DNA of 64,000 nt from Pseudomonas sp. AN-1 (GTDB lineage Bacteria > Pseudomonadota > Gammaproteobacteria > Pseudomonadales > Pseudomonadaceae): the NCBI RefSeq assembly GCF_034057115.1, contig NZ_CP139195.1:1178001-1242000 (forward strand), in the 5' to 3' direction. The stretch's first letter is position 1; the number at the start of each line of letters is the position of its first letter. The notes beneath the pieces are model-generated. The model saw only the letters and a list, made by a program, of their open reading frames with translations, had not been told where the DNA came from and did no database searches. Below, one piece after another: positions 37,317 to 47,522 of the stretch. Made by a program: the position numbers and the translations under genes.

Positions 37317-39005
37317 ATGAACATCCGCACTTCCAGCTCCCGCGAATACACCCTCAGCCCGGACGACTTCCTGATTTCGAGGACCGATCTGACCGGCAAG
37401 ATCACCTACGCCAACCCGGCGTTCATCGAAGTCAGCGGGTTTGCCTGGGACGAGCTGCATGGCGCCCCGCACAACATCGTCAGGCACCCGGACATGCCAC
37501 GCGAGGCATTCGACAACCTGTGGTCGACGGTCAAGGCCGGCCGCGCCTGGAACGGGCTGGTGAAGAACCGCCGCAAGAACGGCGAGTTCTACTGGGTACA
37601 GGCGCACGTCACCCCCTATTTCGAGGCAGGCCAGCTGGTCGGCTATGCCTCGGTGCGCACCCGCGCCGAGCCGCAGGCCATCGCCCTGGCCAACCGCGTG
37701 TACGAGGCGCTCGCCAGCGGCCGCGCACACGGCTACCGGCTGGTCGACGGCGAGCTGCGCCGCAGCGGCCTGGCCGGTCTGCTCGGGCGGATCAATCCGG
37801 CCTCCCTGGGCTTCGGCAGCGCGGCGACCAGCGCTCTGGTAGCCGTGCTGCTGCCGGCCTGCTACTGGCTGGGGCGGAGCAGCGGCATGACGGATGTCCC
37901 CGTGCCGGGCCTCGACCTGGCGCTGCTCGCCGGCGGCACCGCACTGCCCTGCCTGCTCGGCCGGCGCACGGTGCGCGCCAGCCTGGCGCCGCTGGAGGCA
38001 GCCAAGCGCTTCAACTCGCAGATCGCCGCCGGCAACCTCAGCGCCTGCCTGCCCGATCTCGGCCGCGGCGAGCTGGCCCAGCTGGGGCCGCTGATGGACA
38101 TCATGCGCAAGAGCCTGTCGAGCATCGCCCTCGACGTGAACCGCAGCATGCACAGCGTCGCCGAGGACGCGGCGAACATCGCCCAGAGCAACCACGCCCT
38201 GGCTGCGCGCACCGAGGAGCAGGCCGCCTCGCTGCAGGAGACCGCGGCGAGCATGGAGCAGATCACCGCCACCGTGGAGCAGAACGCCGGCAACGCCCGC
38301 CACGCCAACCAGCTCGCCGAGCAGGCCTCCGGCTCGGTGCGCGAGAGCGGCGAGGTGATGCACCGGATGGTCAGCAAGATGGAGTCGATCGCCGCCACTT
38401 CGCGGCAGATGAGCGAGATCATCGCGCTGATCGACGCCATCGCCTTCCAGACCAACATCCTCGCCCTGAACGCCTCGGTGGAGGCGGCGCGAGCCGGCGA
38501 GCAGGGCCGCGGCTTCGCCGTGGTGGCCAGCGAGGTGCGTCTGCTGGCCGGCCGCACGGCCGCGGCGGCCAAGGAGATCCATGAGCTGATCGCCAATTCG
38601 AGCCAGGAGATCGACGATGGCGTCGGCCTGGTCAGGGCCAGCGAGCAGGCGATCGACGAGGTCATCGAGTCGGTGACCCGGGTCAGCGACATCATGGCGG
38701 AGATTTCCAGCGCCTCGGCCGAGCAGAGCGCGGGGATTGCCCAGATCGGTCAGGCCATCGTCCAGCTCGACGGCGTGACCCAGAAGAACGCCGGCATGGT
38801 CCAGCACGCCCGGCATGTGTCGCACGACCTCAACGAGCAGGTGCGCGGGCTGGCGCAGGCGATCTCCATCCTGCAGATCGGCCAGCGCGAACGCCTGCAG
38901 CCGGATGCCGCCCCGCCCGCCAGGGCGCCGGCGGCCGTCGGCAATCCGCCGCGACCGCAACGCCAGCGTGCGGTGGAAGCCGAGGAGGCCTGGGAAGCCT
39001 TCTGA
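37317..39005 (+). CDS. Aer-like PAS-containing chemoreceptor
   Basis: The 562-residue protein has an N-terminal PAS domain (~15-115; [25 protein letters not shown], typical of FAD-binding Aer). A hydrophobic region follows (~170-220), then a signalling domain with [23 protein letters not shown] proteins of this type sense redox or energy state. It is paralogous to the two tandem receptors at 51796-55377. It ends EEAWEAF, resembling the NWETF pentapeptide that binds CheR. GTG 37293 is an alternative start, but ATG 37317 matches the paralogues. It converges with flhE. Confidence 0.92.
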   Translation: MNIRTSSSREYTLSPDDFLISRTDLTGKITYANPAFIEVSGFAWDELHGAPHNIVRHPDMPREAFDNLWSTVKAGRAWNGLVKNRRKNGEFYWVQAHVTPYFEAGQLVGYASVRTRAEPQAIALANRVYEALASGRAHGYRLVDGELRRSGLAGLLGRINPASLGFGSAATSALVAVLLPACYWLGRSSGMTDVPVPGLDLALLAGGTALPCLLGRRTVRASLAPLEAAKRFNSQIAAGNLSACLPDLGRGELAQLGPLMDIMRKSLSSIALDVNRSMHSVAEDAANIAQSNHALAARTEEQAASLQETAASMEQITATVEQNAGNARHANQLAEQASGSVRESGEVMHRMVSKMESIAATSRQMSEIIALIDAIAFQTNILALNASVEAARAGEQGRGFAVVASEVRLLAGRTAAAAKEIHELIANSSQEIDDGVGLVRASEQAIDEVIESVTRVSDIMAEISSASAEQSAGIAQIGQAIVQLDGVTQKNAGMVQHARHVSHDLNEQVRGLAQAISILQIGQRERLQPDAAPPARAPAAVGNPPRPQRQRAVEAEEAWEAF

Positions 39006-39018
39006 GCCGACGCCGGGC

Positions 39019-39411
39019 TCAGCGGTACTCCACCAGCAGTTGCAGGTCGCCGATGCGCTGCGGCCGGCCACCCTCGTCGAGACGGAAGCACAGCTGCAGC
39101 GGCTGGCCGGCGTCGAGTCCGCTCAGGGCGCGGCTGCGGCCGCGGCTGCCGGGCAGCGCCAGGCACTGCTGCGGGTGACACAGCCAGGCGCGCAGCGGCG
39201 CGCCGGCCGCCACGCCGAACTGCCAGCCCAGGCTGGCCAGGCGCCGCCCGGCCGCCAGGGCCGGCGGCGGCATCGGCTGCGAACAGACCCGCTGGTCGCT
39301 GCGCGCCACCAGCAGGGCCGGCGCCCTGCCCTGCCAGCTGCCGGGAGCGCCATCGGCGCTCGCCAGGCCCGCCCCGAACAGCAGGGCGAACGCCAGGGCG
39401 CGCCTCAGCAC
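39019..39411 (-). CDS. flhE: Flagellar protein FlhE
   Basis: The 130-residue product begins with a signal peptide (LRRALAFALLFGAGLASADG) and continues as a small periplasmic protein with cysteines in RVCSQP, LCHPQQC and LCFRLD. Length and position after the flhBAF genes match FlhE, which in enterics limits proton leak through the export apparatus. The start is GTG 39411, overlapping the end of the previous gene. A longer upstream frame is a shadow. Confidence 0.75.
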   Translation of the reverse strand: MLRRALAFALLFGAGLASADGAPGSWQGRAPALLVARSDQRVCSQPMPPPALAAGRRLASLGWQFGVAAGAPLRAWLCHPQQCLALPGSRGRSRALSGLDAGQPLQLCFRLDEGGRPQRIGDLQLLVEYR

Positions 39412-39929
39412 GCGTCCCCCGCCTGCTCGGGCAGCAGCAGCAATTGCATGTCGAGATAGGCCGCCGCAGCCTGCTGCAGGTTGCGCAGCAGGCCGGCGTG
39501 GCTGGCGATGCCGCCATGCAGGACCAGCAGGCGCTGCGGCCCGCCCTGTTCGCGCAGGCGCCGCAGGGTGCGAAAGGAGCGCCGGAAGCCGTCGGCGTCG
39601 TCCTCGACCCACAGTGCCCAGCGCGGCTGCTGGCTGGCCAGCACGTCGAGATGCGGACTGTCCGCCTCCAGCGCCACCACCTTCCAGCGCGCCGGATCGC
39701 CGACCCAGCGGTGGCCGTTGACCTGCCAGCGCGTCAGGCACTCCAGCACGCGGCGACCCTGTGCACTGCGCGGACCGGGCAGACCGATCACCAGCAGGGT
39801 GGCCGGCTCGGCCTCGGGCCGTGGTGGCGCCTGCGGCGCGGGCGCGGGAGCCGCGGCGGACGGCGCCTCGGCGCGGCCGAACTGCTCGGCCCAGCGGCGC
39901 AGGCCGGCGGCCTGGTCCCCTGCCGTCAT
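39405..39929 (-). CDS. Short FlhG-like protein lacking the ATPase P-loop
   Basis: The 174-residue protein occupies the place of flhG (fleN), directly after flhF with an ATGA overlap. It begins MTAGDQAAGLRRW, matching the DQAxGLR helix that lets FlhG stimulate the FlhF GTPase. After a Pro/Ala linker, the part that should hold the MinD-type Walker A reads LLVIGLPGPRSAQG, without the GKGGVGK motif. The protein is also about 100 residues shorter than FlhG. It looks like a degenerate relative that kept the activator helix but not ATP binding. No other flhG is in the window. Confidence 0.65.
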   Translation of the reverse strand: MTAGDQAAGLRRWAEQFGRAEAPSAAAPAPAPQAPPRPEAEPATLLVIGLPGPRSAQGRRVLECLTRWQVNGHRWVGDPARWKVVALEADSPHLDVLASQQPRWALWVEDDADGFRRSFRTLRRLREQGGPQRLLVLHGGIASHAGLLRNLQQAAAAYLDMQLLLLPEQAGDAC

Positions 39930-42307
39930 CCGTGCACGCCGGCGCTGCCGGCCACCTGGCGCAGCGTGTCACGCGCGGCCAGCAGGTGCAGCAGGGCATC
40001 CAGCTGCTGCTGGGTGCTGCGCTGGCGGCGGCCGCCGGTGAGGCTGAGCAGTTGGGCGCGCACGTCCATCGCCCAGTCGCCCTCGGCCTGCTCCAAGTGG
40101 CTGGCCGTGGCGGCCAGGCCGGCGGCGAGGAACAGGCGCAGCTCGGCCTGCAGGCTGCCGGACAGGCTGTCCAGGCTGAGCCAGGCGCGGCCGGTCAGGC
40201 TCGGCAGGTCGTCGCACTGCAGCTGGCGCAGCAGCAGCTGCTGCTGTTGCCGCAGGCCCTGCTCGCCGGGCTGGGCGCTGCTGGCCAGCCAGAAGCGCTG
40301 CAGCGGCGGACGCGCGCCGTCGGGATCGTGCAGCTGACCGAACCAGGCCTGCAGCGGCCAGGCGCCGCTGTGCTGGCCACGCTCGCGGCCGGCGTCGAGA
40401 CCGACGTCGAGCAGCGCCAGGTCGAGCTGCATGGCGTGGCCGCGATGGCGGCAGCTGAGGCCGGCCTGCGGCATGGCGATCTCGGCCAGGGTCTGCAGGG
40501 CATAGCGCTCGCCCAGATAGTCGACCCGGCTGTTGCCCTTGGCGGCGGCCAGCCAGGTGCTGCCCTGCGCGGCCAGGGCGCGCAGGGTGACAGCGTCGGG
40601 GGCGCCGGCCAGCAGGTGGTCGGCCTGCGGCCACTGCTGCGCGGCCCACTCCAGGCGTGCGCTGGCGCCGGCCGGCAGCTGGTGGGCCAGCCACGGCCGG
40701 GCCTGCAGGCGACCGGCTGCGGAGAAGGTCAGCAGCGGCATCTGCCAGGTCTGCCCGGGCAGCGCGCCGGCGCGGCCCCACAGCAGCAGGCCGGCGTCCG
40801 CCACCGGGCAGGCGGCGAGCAGCTCGGCGAGGCGCTCGCCCTGCAGGCTGCGCGGCAGCGCGGCGAGCTGCCAGGCCGCTTCGAGCAGGCCGAAGCCCTC
40901 CACCTCGCGGCGCAGGCCGTCGAGCGCCGCGGCCATCGCCCGGCCATGGCCGAGCAGGCCGCGCGACAGCGCTTCCAGACGCTGCGCGGGCGCCGCCGCC
41001 GGGGTGGTCGGCGCCACGAACGGCGAATCCTGGCTGGCCGCCAGCGCCTGACGGACCAGCGCCACGGCCTCGGCCGGGTGCAGGTCCTCGGGCACCTGCT
41101 GGCCGCAGGACAGGTAGTGCAGGCGCAGGTTGTGGCGGATCAGGATGTCCAGCACCGGCCCGAGGCGCGCGGCCTCGTCGCTCTTGGTGACGATGCAGTC
41201 GTCGAGGCGCGAACCGGCGGCGCAGGCGGCGCGCTGGTAGGTGGAGACCACTTCCTCGAGGGTGTCGCCGTGGCTGGCGGCATTGAGCAGCAGCATCAGG
41301 CGCACCGCATGGCCGGCGCCGCCGAGCTGGGCGATCTGGCCGATCAGGCGCTGGTCGCGCTGGCTCATGCCGATGGTGTCGATGATCACCAGGCGCTTGT
41401 CGGCCAGCTGGGCCAGCACCGCGTCCAGCGCCGCCTCGGCGGGCAGCGCCTGCACCTCGACGCCGAGCAGGCGGCCGTAGATGCGCAGCTGCTCGTGGGC
41501 GCCGATCCGGTAGCTGTCGGTGCTGAGCAGGGCGACCTGGCCGCTGCCGTGGCGCATCACGTAGCGCGCCGCCAGCTTGGCGGTGGTGGTGGTCTTGCCG
41601 ACCCCGGTGGGGCCGACCAGCGCCAGCACGCCGCCCGTGTCGAGCAGGTCGTTCTCGTCGGCCGGCACCGGCAGGCGCGCGGCCAGTTGGCGCTCCAGCC
41701 AGGCGCGCACGGCCGGGGCGTCGGCGCCGCAGTCGTTGAGTTCGGCGGGCAGCGCGGCGAGGATCTCGTCGCCCAGCTGGGCGCCGAAGCCGGCCAGCAG
41801 CAGGCGCTGACGCAGGCGCCCGGCGGTGCTGTCGGGCGCTGCGACCGGCGCCGTGCGGCGATCCAGCAGCGCGCGCATGTCGGCCATCTCGTCGAGCAGG
41901 CGCGCGCCGAGCGCGGCGAAGTCCAGCGCGGCGGCGGGCGGCGCGCTCGGTGCGGGCGCGGCGCTGTCCTGCTGGGTGCGCTGGTAGGCGGCGGCGCGCT
42001 GGGCGGCGAAGCTCGGTGCCGGCTGGCGCGCCTCGGCGGCCACGGCCTGCGGGACTGGCGCGGGCGCCACGGCCGGCGGCTGGACGGCCGGCGCCGGACG
42101 CGGCGCGGCGGCCCCCGGCGCAGCGGCCGACGCGACGGCGCCCGGCTCGGGCACCAGGCGCTGGTGCTCGTCGTCGGCCATGGCGAGGATCTCCACGCCC
42201 TCGGCGGTGGTGCGGTTGGACAGGATCAGGGCATCCTCGCCGAGGGCTGCGCGCACCTGGCGCATCGCCTCGCGGCTGTTGGCTCCGACAAAACGTCTGA
42301 CACTCAT
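39926..42307 (-). CDS. flhF: FlhF, SRP-type GTPase with a long C-terminal extension
   Basis: FlhF controls flagellar placement and number. The 793-residue protein has the basic N-terminal start (MSVRRFVGANSREAMRQVR), an Ala/Pro-rich linker, and an NG domain with GPTGVGKTTTTAKLA (P-loop), DSYRIGAHEQL, DTIGMSQRD (G3) and TKSDEA (G4). The NG domain ends near residue 420 (YLSCGQQVPEDLHPA), where FlhF normally stops. Here about 370 more residues follow, with no family I recognise. flhA overlaps its start and the FlhG-like gene its end. Confidence 0.93.
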   Translation of the reverse strand: MSVRRFVGANSREAMRQVRAALGEDALILSNRTTAEGVEILAMADDEHQRLVPEPGAVASAAAPGAAAPRPAPAVQPPAVAPAPVPQAVAAEARQPAPSFAAQRAAAYQRTQQDSAAPAPSAPPAAALDFAALGARLLDEMADMRALLDRRTAPVAAPDSTAGRLRQRLLLAGFGAQLGDEILAALPAELNDCGADAPAVRAWLERQLAARLPVPADENDLLDTGGVLALVGPTGVGKTTTTAKLAARYVMRHGSGQVALLSTDSYRIGAHEQLRIYGRLLGVEVQALPAEAALDAVLAQLADKRLVIIDTIGMSQRDQRLIGQIAQLGGAGHAVRLMLLLNAASHGDTLEEVVSTYQRAACAAGSRLDDCIVTKSDEAARLGPVLDILIRHNLRLHYLSCGQQVPEDLHPAEAVALVRQALAASQDSPFVAPTTPAAAPAQRLEALSRGLLGHGRAMAAALDGLRREVEGFGLLEAAWQLAALPRSLQGERLAELLAACPVADAGLLLWGRAGALPGQTWQMPLLTFSAAGRLQARPWLAHQLPAGASARLEWAAQQWPQADHLLAGAPDAVTLRALAAQGSTWLAAAKGNSRVDYLGERYALQTLAEIAMPQAGLSCRHRGHAMQLDLALLDVGLDAGRERGQHSGAWPLQAWFGQLHDPDGARPPLQRFWLASSAQPGEQGLRQQQQLLLRQLQCDDLPSLTGRAWLSLDSLSGSLQAELRLFLAAGLAATASHLEQAEGDWAMDVRAQLLSLTGGRRQRSTQQQLDALLHLLAARDTLRQVAGSAGVHG

Positions 42308-44391
42308 CAGTTGTTGCCTCCGATCAGGCTGGTCACGCGCAGCATGCGGTCATCGGGAATCTCGGCCAGCGACATCACCACCAGGTGGCGCAGGCGGCGG
42401 CGCAGGAAGCGCGCCAGCAGCGCGCGCAGGCGGTGCTGGACCACCAGCACCGGCGCGTCGCCGTTGGCTTCCTGGCGGTTGAGGGCGTTCTCGGCCAGCT
42501 GCATCAGGTTGCCGGCCAGGCCCGGCTCCAGCGCGCCGCCGTTGTTCAGGGCCTGGGCCAGCACCTGCTCGAGACCGGCGTCGAGGCCGATCACGCGCAG
42601 CTCGCCCTGGCCGCCGAACCACTGCTGGGTGATCGCCCGGCCGAGGGCCACGCGCACCACGGCGACCAGATCCTGGGCATCGCCCTGCGCGCCGGCATGC
42701 TCGGCCAGGGTGTCGAGGATAGTGCGCAGGTCGCGGATCGACACCTCCTCTTCCAGCAGGCTCTGCAGGATGCGCTGCAGGGTGGTGAGGCTGAGCGCCT
42801 TGGGCACCACCTCCTCGACCAGCGCCTTGTTGTCCTCGCCGAGGCGGTCGAGCAGCAGCTGGACCTCCTGGCGGCCGAGCAGGTCGCTGGCGTGGCGATG
42901 CAGCAGGTGGTTGAGATGGGTGGCGGCCACGGTACTGGCGTCGACCACGGTGTAGCCGTAGACCTGCGCCAGCTCGCGCTGGGACAGGTCGATCCACACC
43001 GCCGGCAGGCCGAAGGCCGGGTCGGTGGTAGCCTGGCCTTCCAGCTTGCCGGAGACCTGGCCGGGATCGATGGCCAGCCACTTGCCGGGCTGCAGCTCGG
43101 CGCGGCCGATCTCCACGCCCTTGAGGCGGATCACGTAGGTGTTCGGGCCCAGCTCCAGGTTGTCGCGGATGTGCACCACCGGCGGCAGGAAACCGACCTC
43201 CTGGGCGAACTTCTTGCGCACGCCCTTGATGCGGCCGAGCAGCTCGCCCTGCTGGCGGTGGTCGACCAGCGGGATCAGCCGGTGGCCGACCTCGAGGCCC
43301 AGGGTGTCGACCAGTTGCACGTCGTCCCAGCTGGCTTCCGGGGTTTCGGCCGGCGGCGGCAGCTCGGGGTTCATCACCTTCTCCAGCTGCTGCTCCTCCT
43401 CGCGGCGGCCCAGCCACCAGGCCAGGCCGCCGAGCAGCGCGGTGAACAGCAGGAACACCAGGTTGGGCATGCCCGGCACCAGGCCGAGCAGGCCCATCAC
43501 CCCGGCAGCCAGCCACAGTACCTTGGGATTGGCGAACAGCTGGCCGAGCATCTGCTGGCCGACGTCCTGGTCGGTGTTGACCCGCGATACGGTGACACCG
43601 GCGGCGGTGGAGATCACCAGCGCCGGGATCTGCGCCACCAGGCCGTCGCCGATGGTCAGCAGGGTGTAGGTTTCCGCCGCCTGGGCGAACGGCAGGTCGT
43701 GCTGCAGCATGCCGATCAGCAGGCCGCCGATGACGTTGACCGCCATGATCACCAGGCCGGCCACTGCGTCGCCGCGCACGAACTTGCTGGCGCCGTCCAT
43801 CGAGCCGTAGAAGTCGGCTTCCTGCGACACCTCGCGGCGGCGCTGGCGCGCCTCCTCCTCGCCGATCAGGCCGGCGTTGAGGTCGGCGTCGATGGCCATC
43901 TGCTTGCCGGGCATCGAGTCGAGGGTGAAGCGCGCGCCGACCTCGGCGATGCGCCCGGCGCCCTTGGTGATGACCATGAAGTTGATGATCACCAGGATCA
44001 GGAACACGGCGAGGCCCACGGCGAAGTTGCCGCCGACCAGGAAGTGGCCGAACGCCTCGATCACCTTGCCCGCCGCGTCGCCGCCCTCGTGGCCGTGCAT
44101 CAGCACCACCCGGGTCGAGGCGACGTTGAGCGACAGGCGCAGCAGCGTGGTGAACAGCAGGATCGCCGGGAAGGCGGCGAAGTCCAGCGGCTTCTGGGTG
44201 AACATGCTGACCAGCAGCACCATGATCGACAGGGCGATGTTGAAGGTGAAGAACAGGTCGAGGGCGAACGGCGGCAGCGGCAGGATCATCATCGACAGGA
44301 TGAGGATGATCAGCAGCGGGCCGGCGAACAGCTTCATGTCGGCCTTGCCGGACAGGCCGGCGCGCCCCAGCATGGCGCTCAGTGCATTCAT
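42307..44391 (-). CDS. flhA: Flagellar type III export gate protein FlhA
   Basis: The 694-residue protein has the N-terminal membrane domain with eight helices and the FHIPEP-region core (RLSLNVASTRVVL, RIAEVGARFTLDSMPGKQMAIDADLNAG). The cytoplasmic domain (~330-694) binds substrate-chaperone complexes. Length is standard. The gene overlaps flhB by 4 bases (44388-44391) and flhF by one ATGA. Confidence 0.97.
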   Translation of the reverse strand: MNALSAMLGRAGLSGKADMKLFAGPLLIILILSMMILPLPPFALDLFFTFNIALSIMVLLVSMFTQKPLDFAAFPAILLFTTLLRLSLNVASTRVVLMHGHEGGDAAGKVIEAFGHFLVGGNFAVGLAVFLILVIINFMVITKGAGRIAEVGARFTLDSMPGKQMAIDADLNAGLIGEEEARQRRREVSQEADFYGSMDGASKFVRGDAVAGLVIMAVNVIGGLLIGMLQHDLPFAQAAETYTLLTIGDGLVAQIPALVISTAAGVTVSRVNTDQDVGQQMLGQLFANPKVLWLAAGVMGLLGLVPGMPNLVFLLFTALLGGLAWWLGRREEEQQLEKVMNPELPPPAETPEASWDDVQLVDTLGLEVGHRLIPLVDHRQQGELLGRIKGVRKKFAQEVGFLPPVVHIRDNLELGPNTYVIRLKGVEIGRAELQPGKWLAIDPGQVSGKLEGQATTDPAFGLPAVWIDLSQRELAQVYGYTVVDASTVAATHLNHLLHRHASDLLGRQEVQLLLDRLGEDNKALVEEVVPKALSLTTLQRILQSLLEEEVSIRDLRTILDTLAEHAGAQGDAQDLVAVVRVALGRAITQQWFGGQGELRVIGLDAGLEQVLAQALNNGGALEPGLAGNLMQLAENALNRQEANGDAPVLVVQHRLRALLARFLRRRLRHLVVMSLAEIPDDRMLRVTSLIGGNN

Positions 44392-45554
44392 CGGGATTCC
44401 TCGTCATTGGCGGCGCGCGGCGGCGGGTCGGCCAGCTCGGCCGGTACCGGCAGGTCGTGCGGGGTCTGGGGCAGCTCGCCGCCCTCCTCGCGCACGCGCT
44501 TGAGGCGGTAGGCCCAGGCCAGGACCTCGGCCACCGCGGTGTAGAGTTCGGCGGGGATCTCCTTGTCGAGATCCACGTGGCGGTACAGCGCGCGCGCCAG
44601 CGGCGGCGCTTCGAGCAGCGGCACGCCATGCTCGGCGCCCAGCTCGCGGATGCGCGCGGCGACCAGCTCGGTGCCCTTGGCCACCACCCTGGGCGCGCCC
44701 ATGCTGCCCTCCTGGTAGGCCAGGGCCACCGCATAGTGGGTCGGGTTGGTGACGATCACGTCGGCGGTCGGCACCTTGCTCATCATCCTGCGCCGCGCCA
44801 CCGCCTGCTGCTGGGCACGGATGCGGCCCTTGACGTGCGGGTCGCCCTCCGACTCCTTGTGCTCCTGACGCAGGTCTTCCTTGCTCATGCGCAGCTTCTT
44901 CGCATGGCTCCACAGCTGGTAGGGCACGTCGATGCCGATCACCACGATCAGGGTCAGCACGATCACCGCGCAGGCCCAGGCCGCCAGCTGCAGGGCATTG
45001 GCCAGCGCCTGCGGCAGCGGCTGGGTCATCAGCGCCATCATCTCGCCGACATGGCTGGAGATGAACTGCACCGCCACCGCGCCGACCAGCAGCGACTTGG
45101 CGATCGCCTTGCCCAGCTCGGCCAGGGCGTGGGTGGAAAACAGCCGCTTGAGGCCCTTGAGCGGGTTGAGGCGGGAGAACTGTGGGGCCAGCGACTTGGC
45201 CGACAGCAGCCAGCCGCCGAGCAGCATCGGCGCCACCAGGGCGATCAGCAGCAGCAGGATCAGCAGCGGCAGCAGCGCCAGCAGGCTGCGCTGGGCCAGG
45301 CTCCAGAAGTGGGCGACCATCACCGCCGGGTCGAAGGCGACGCTGCGCTCGAACAGGAACGACTGCTCCACCACCAGGCCGAGCTGGGCGTACAGCGTGC
45401 TGCCCATCGCCCACAGGCCACCCACCCCGCCGGCCAGCAGCAGGAAGGTGCTCAGTTCGCGGGAACGGGCGACCTGCCCCTCTTCGCGCGCCTTCTCCAG
45501 GCGCCGGGGTGTCGCCGCTTCTGTCTTGTCGTCCTGATCGCTGTCGTCAGCCAT
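44388..45554 (-). CDS. flhB: Flagellar export switch protein FlhB
   Basis: The 388-residue protein starts with the family signature (DKTEAATPRRLEKAREEGQVARS). Four membrane helices follow. The autocleavage site is present as NPTH in VTNPTHYAVALAY. FlhB switches export from rod/hook to filament substrates. The start is ATG 45554, and the gene leads the flhB-flhA-flhF block. Confidence 0.97.
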   Translation of the reverse strand: MADDSDQDDKTEAATPRRLEKAREEGQVARSRELSTFLLLAGGVGGLWAMGSTLYAQLGLVVEQSFLFERSVAFDPAVMVAHFWSLAQRSLLALLPLLILLLLIALVAPMLLGGWLLSAKSLAPQFSRLNPLKGLKRLFSTHALAELGKAIAKSLLVGAVAVQFISSHVGEMMALMTQPLPQALANALQLAAWACAVIVLTLIVVIGIDVPYQLWSHAKKLRMSKEDLRQEHKESEGDPHVKGRIRAQQQAVARRRMMSKVPTADVIVTNPTHYAVALAYQEGSMGAPRVVAKGTELVAARIRELGAEHGVPLLEAPPLARALYRHVDLDKEIPAELYTAVAEVLAWAYRLKRVREEGGELPQTPHDLPVPAELADPPPRAANDEESR

Positions 45555-45621
45555 GGCCTTGTGCGCGCCTGCGGCGACTCAATACGGGCAAAGGGACATT
45601 GTGCGGCCGCGGGTGCCGCGG

Positions 45622-45648
45622 CAATCGGCGAAACAGAGCGGAAATTTC
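45622..45648 (-). promoter_or_regulatory. Weak sigma-28-like promoter upstream of flhB
   Basis: GAAATTTC (45641-45648) and GCCGATTG (complement of 45622-45629) lie 11 bp apart in the 174-bp gap before flhB. The -10 matches 6 of 8 and the -35 5 of 8, so this is only a candidate. No convincing FlhDC box was found in the gap. Confidence 0.33.
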
Positions 45649-45728
45649 CCGGCTTATCCGGCGCGGCAGGCGCAGGCAGGCACCGGATGCCCTGGCGGGC
45701 CCCGGTGCGGCCGGGCGGCGCCTGGCCG

Positions 45729-46778
45729 CTACAGCTGGCGCATCAGCTGGTCGATGCAGTCGACCACCTGCATGCTGGCATCCTCCATCCGCTCCAGCGC
45801 CTCGCGCATCGCCACCGTGTCGCCCGCCTGGCCGGCCTGCAGGGCCCGCAGCCCGGCCTCGTGCACTTCGCGGTGCGGCGCATCGAGCGCCTGGAAGCTG
45901 TGCAGCTGGGCGTAGTGCCTGGCGCCATAGCCCTGGAAGTACCATTTGCCCAGGCGGCATTCGCTATGGCAGGTCAGGTGGGCAGCGAACTCGGCATTGT
46001 GGATGTGCCGGTAGACCTGGTTCTTCCACACCGCATGGTCGAGCTTGGTGGCATTGAGGAAGGACGTGGTGGTGGTCTGGCGGATGATGCCCTGCAGATG
46101 CTCGGAACGCTCGATCATCGTGCCGACAACCTCGTTGATCTGCACCGAGGAGGCGGACACTTCGGTGGCGCTGTCCTGGGTCAGCAGCACAGCGGCGCGG
46201 ATGCTGGCGATCTCGCCGACGATCTCCTGCACCAGCTCGTCGATCTGCGCGCTGGCCACGGCGGCGCGCTGCGCCAGCTGGCGCACCTCGCCCGCCACCA
46301 CGGCGAAGCCGCGTCCGGCCTCGCCGGCCCGCGCCGCCTCGATGGCGGCATTGAGCGCCAGCAGATTGGTCTGGTCGGTGATCTTCTGGATGTTCTCCAC
46401 CAGCCCCTTGATGCCCCCGGCCGCCTGGTCGAGTACCTCGGCGCTGCGGGCACTGCTGTCGGCATGTTCGCTGATGCGCCGGGAACGGCTGTCCAGGGCG
46501 CCGACCGCAGTGCGCGCATCGCTGAAAACGTCGTCCAGCAGCTCCAGCTCCCTGCGCTCCTCGACCAGGGCCTCGGCGCGCTCGGCGATGCTCTGGCGCA
46601 CCACCTCGAGCATGCCGTTGCCCCTCAGGTGGCTGGCATACACATGGCTCAGGCCATCCTTGGCCTGATCGGCGGCCTGCAGCTGCTGCTCCAGCTGCTG
46701 CAGCTCGTCCAGCAGTTTCCTGGCCTGTTGCTCCGCCGCTTCACGCTCGGCGGCCTGTTTCCGGCTGGCGAATATCAT
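45729..46778 (-). CDS. Soluble chemoreceptor with C-terminal CZB zinc-binding domain
   Basis: The ~349-residue protein lacks membrane helices. After a coiled coil ([22 protein letters not shown]), the receptor signalling hairpin ([33 protein letters not shown]) lies in the middle. The C-terminus is a CZB domain: [18 protein letters not shown] and a later HREVHE supply the His/Cys zinc ligands. CZB receptors have been linked to zinc and hypochlorite sensing. GTG 46781 is an alternative start. It is placed between cheZ and flhB. Confidence 0.9.
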   Translation of the reverse strand: MIFASRKQAAEREAAEQQARKLLDELQQLEQQLQAADQAKDGLSHVYASHLRGNGMLEVVRQSIAERAEALVEERRELELLDDVFSDARTAVGALDSRSRRISEHADSSARSAEVLDQAAGGIKGLVENIQKITDQTNLLALNAAIEAARAGEAGRGFAVVAGEVRQLAQRAAVASAQIDELVQEIVGEIASIRAAVLLTQDSATEVSASSVQINEVVGTMIERSEHLQGIIRQTTTTSFLNATKLDHAVWKNQVYRHIHNAEFAAHLTCHSECRLGKWYFQGYGARHYAQLHSFQALDAPHREVHEAGLRALQAGQAGDTVAMREALERMEDASMQVVDCIDQLMRQL

Positions 46779-46817
46779 CACCGTATCCCTGCAGTCGCCT
46801 GCGCGCTATCGAAGTTG

Positions 46818-47501
46818 TCAGAAGCCCAGCTGGTCGAGCAGGTCGTCGACCTGATCCTGGTTGACCACCGCATCGCCAGCGGTCGGCTTGATCTGCGGAC
46901 CATTGAGCAGGTTCTTCTTCTTTTCCGGCTCCCATTCGCTCTCGGCCAGGCGCTTGAGGATGATCGCCTCGCTGCCGTCCGGCACGCTCTCGATCAGCAC
47001 CTGGATCAACTGGTGCTCGATCTCGCGGATCACCTCGTTCATCTTCTTGATGACCTGTCCGGTGAGATCCTGGAAATCCTGCGCCATGAGGATCTCCATC
47101 AGTTCGCGCTGGGTCGCCTGGGTCTGGCGCGGCACGTCGGCCAGGTAGGCACGGGTGTCCCTGACCAGCTCGCGGGCCTCCTCCAGCTCGACCGGATTGG
47201 CGAACCAGGCATCCCAGCGCTGCTCCAGGGCGCCAGCGCCCTTGGCCAGCTCGCCCTGCAGCGGTTGGGCGCGATCGATGGCATTGAGCGCGCGCTCGGC
47301 GGCTTGCTCGGTCATAGACGCCACGTAGGTCAGGCGATCGCGGGCATCGGGAATCGCCTCGGCGGCCTTCTCGATCTCCTTGTCCAGGCCCAGCTCGCGC
47401 ATGCTGTCGCGCAGCATGCGGGTCAGTTGACCGATGCGCTGGATCAGGTCATCGGGCGCCACGTCCCAGTTGCCAGCTGCGTGCTGTTCATCAACGCTCA
47501 T
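46818..47501 (-). CDS. cheZ: CheY-P phosphatase CheZ
   Basis: The 227-residue protein has the CheZ catalytic helix [14 protein letters not shown], containing the Gln that attacks CheY-P. It also has the C-terminal CheY-binding peptide [13 protein letters not shown]. It follows cheY by 21 bp. CheZ removes phosphate from CheY and ends the tumble signal. Confidence 0.96.
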   Translation of the reverse strand: MSVDEQHAAGNWDVAPDDLIQRIGQLTRMLRDSMRELGLDKEIEKAAEAIPDARDRLTYVASMTEQAAERALNAIDRAQPLQGELAKGAGALEQRWDAWFANPVELEEARELVRDTRAYLADVPRQTQATQRELMEILMAQDFQDLTGQVIKKMNEVIREIEHQLIQVLIESVPDGSEAIILKRLAESEWEPEKKKNLLNGPQIKPTAGDAVVNQDQVDDLLDQLGF

Positions 47502-47522
47502 GAGCCGTCTCCTCCGGGCCGG

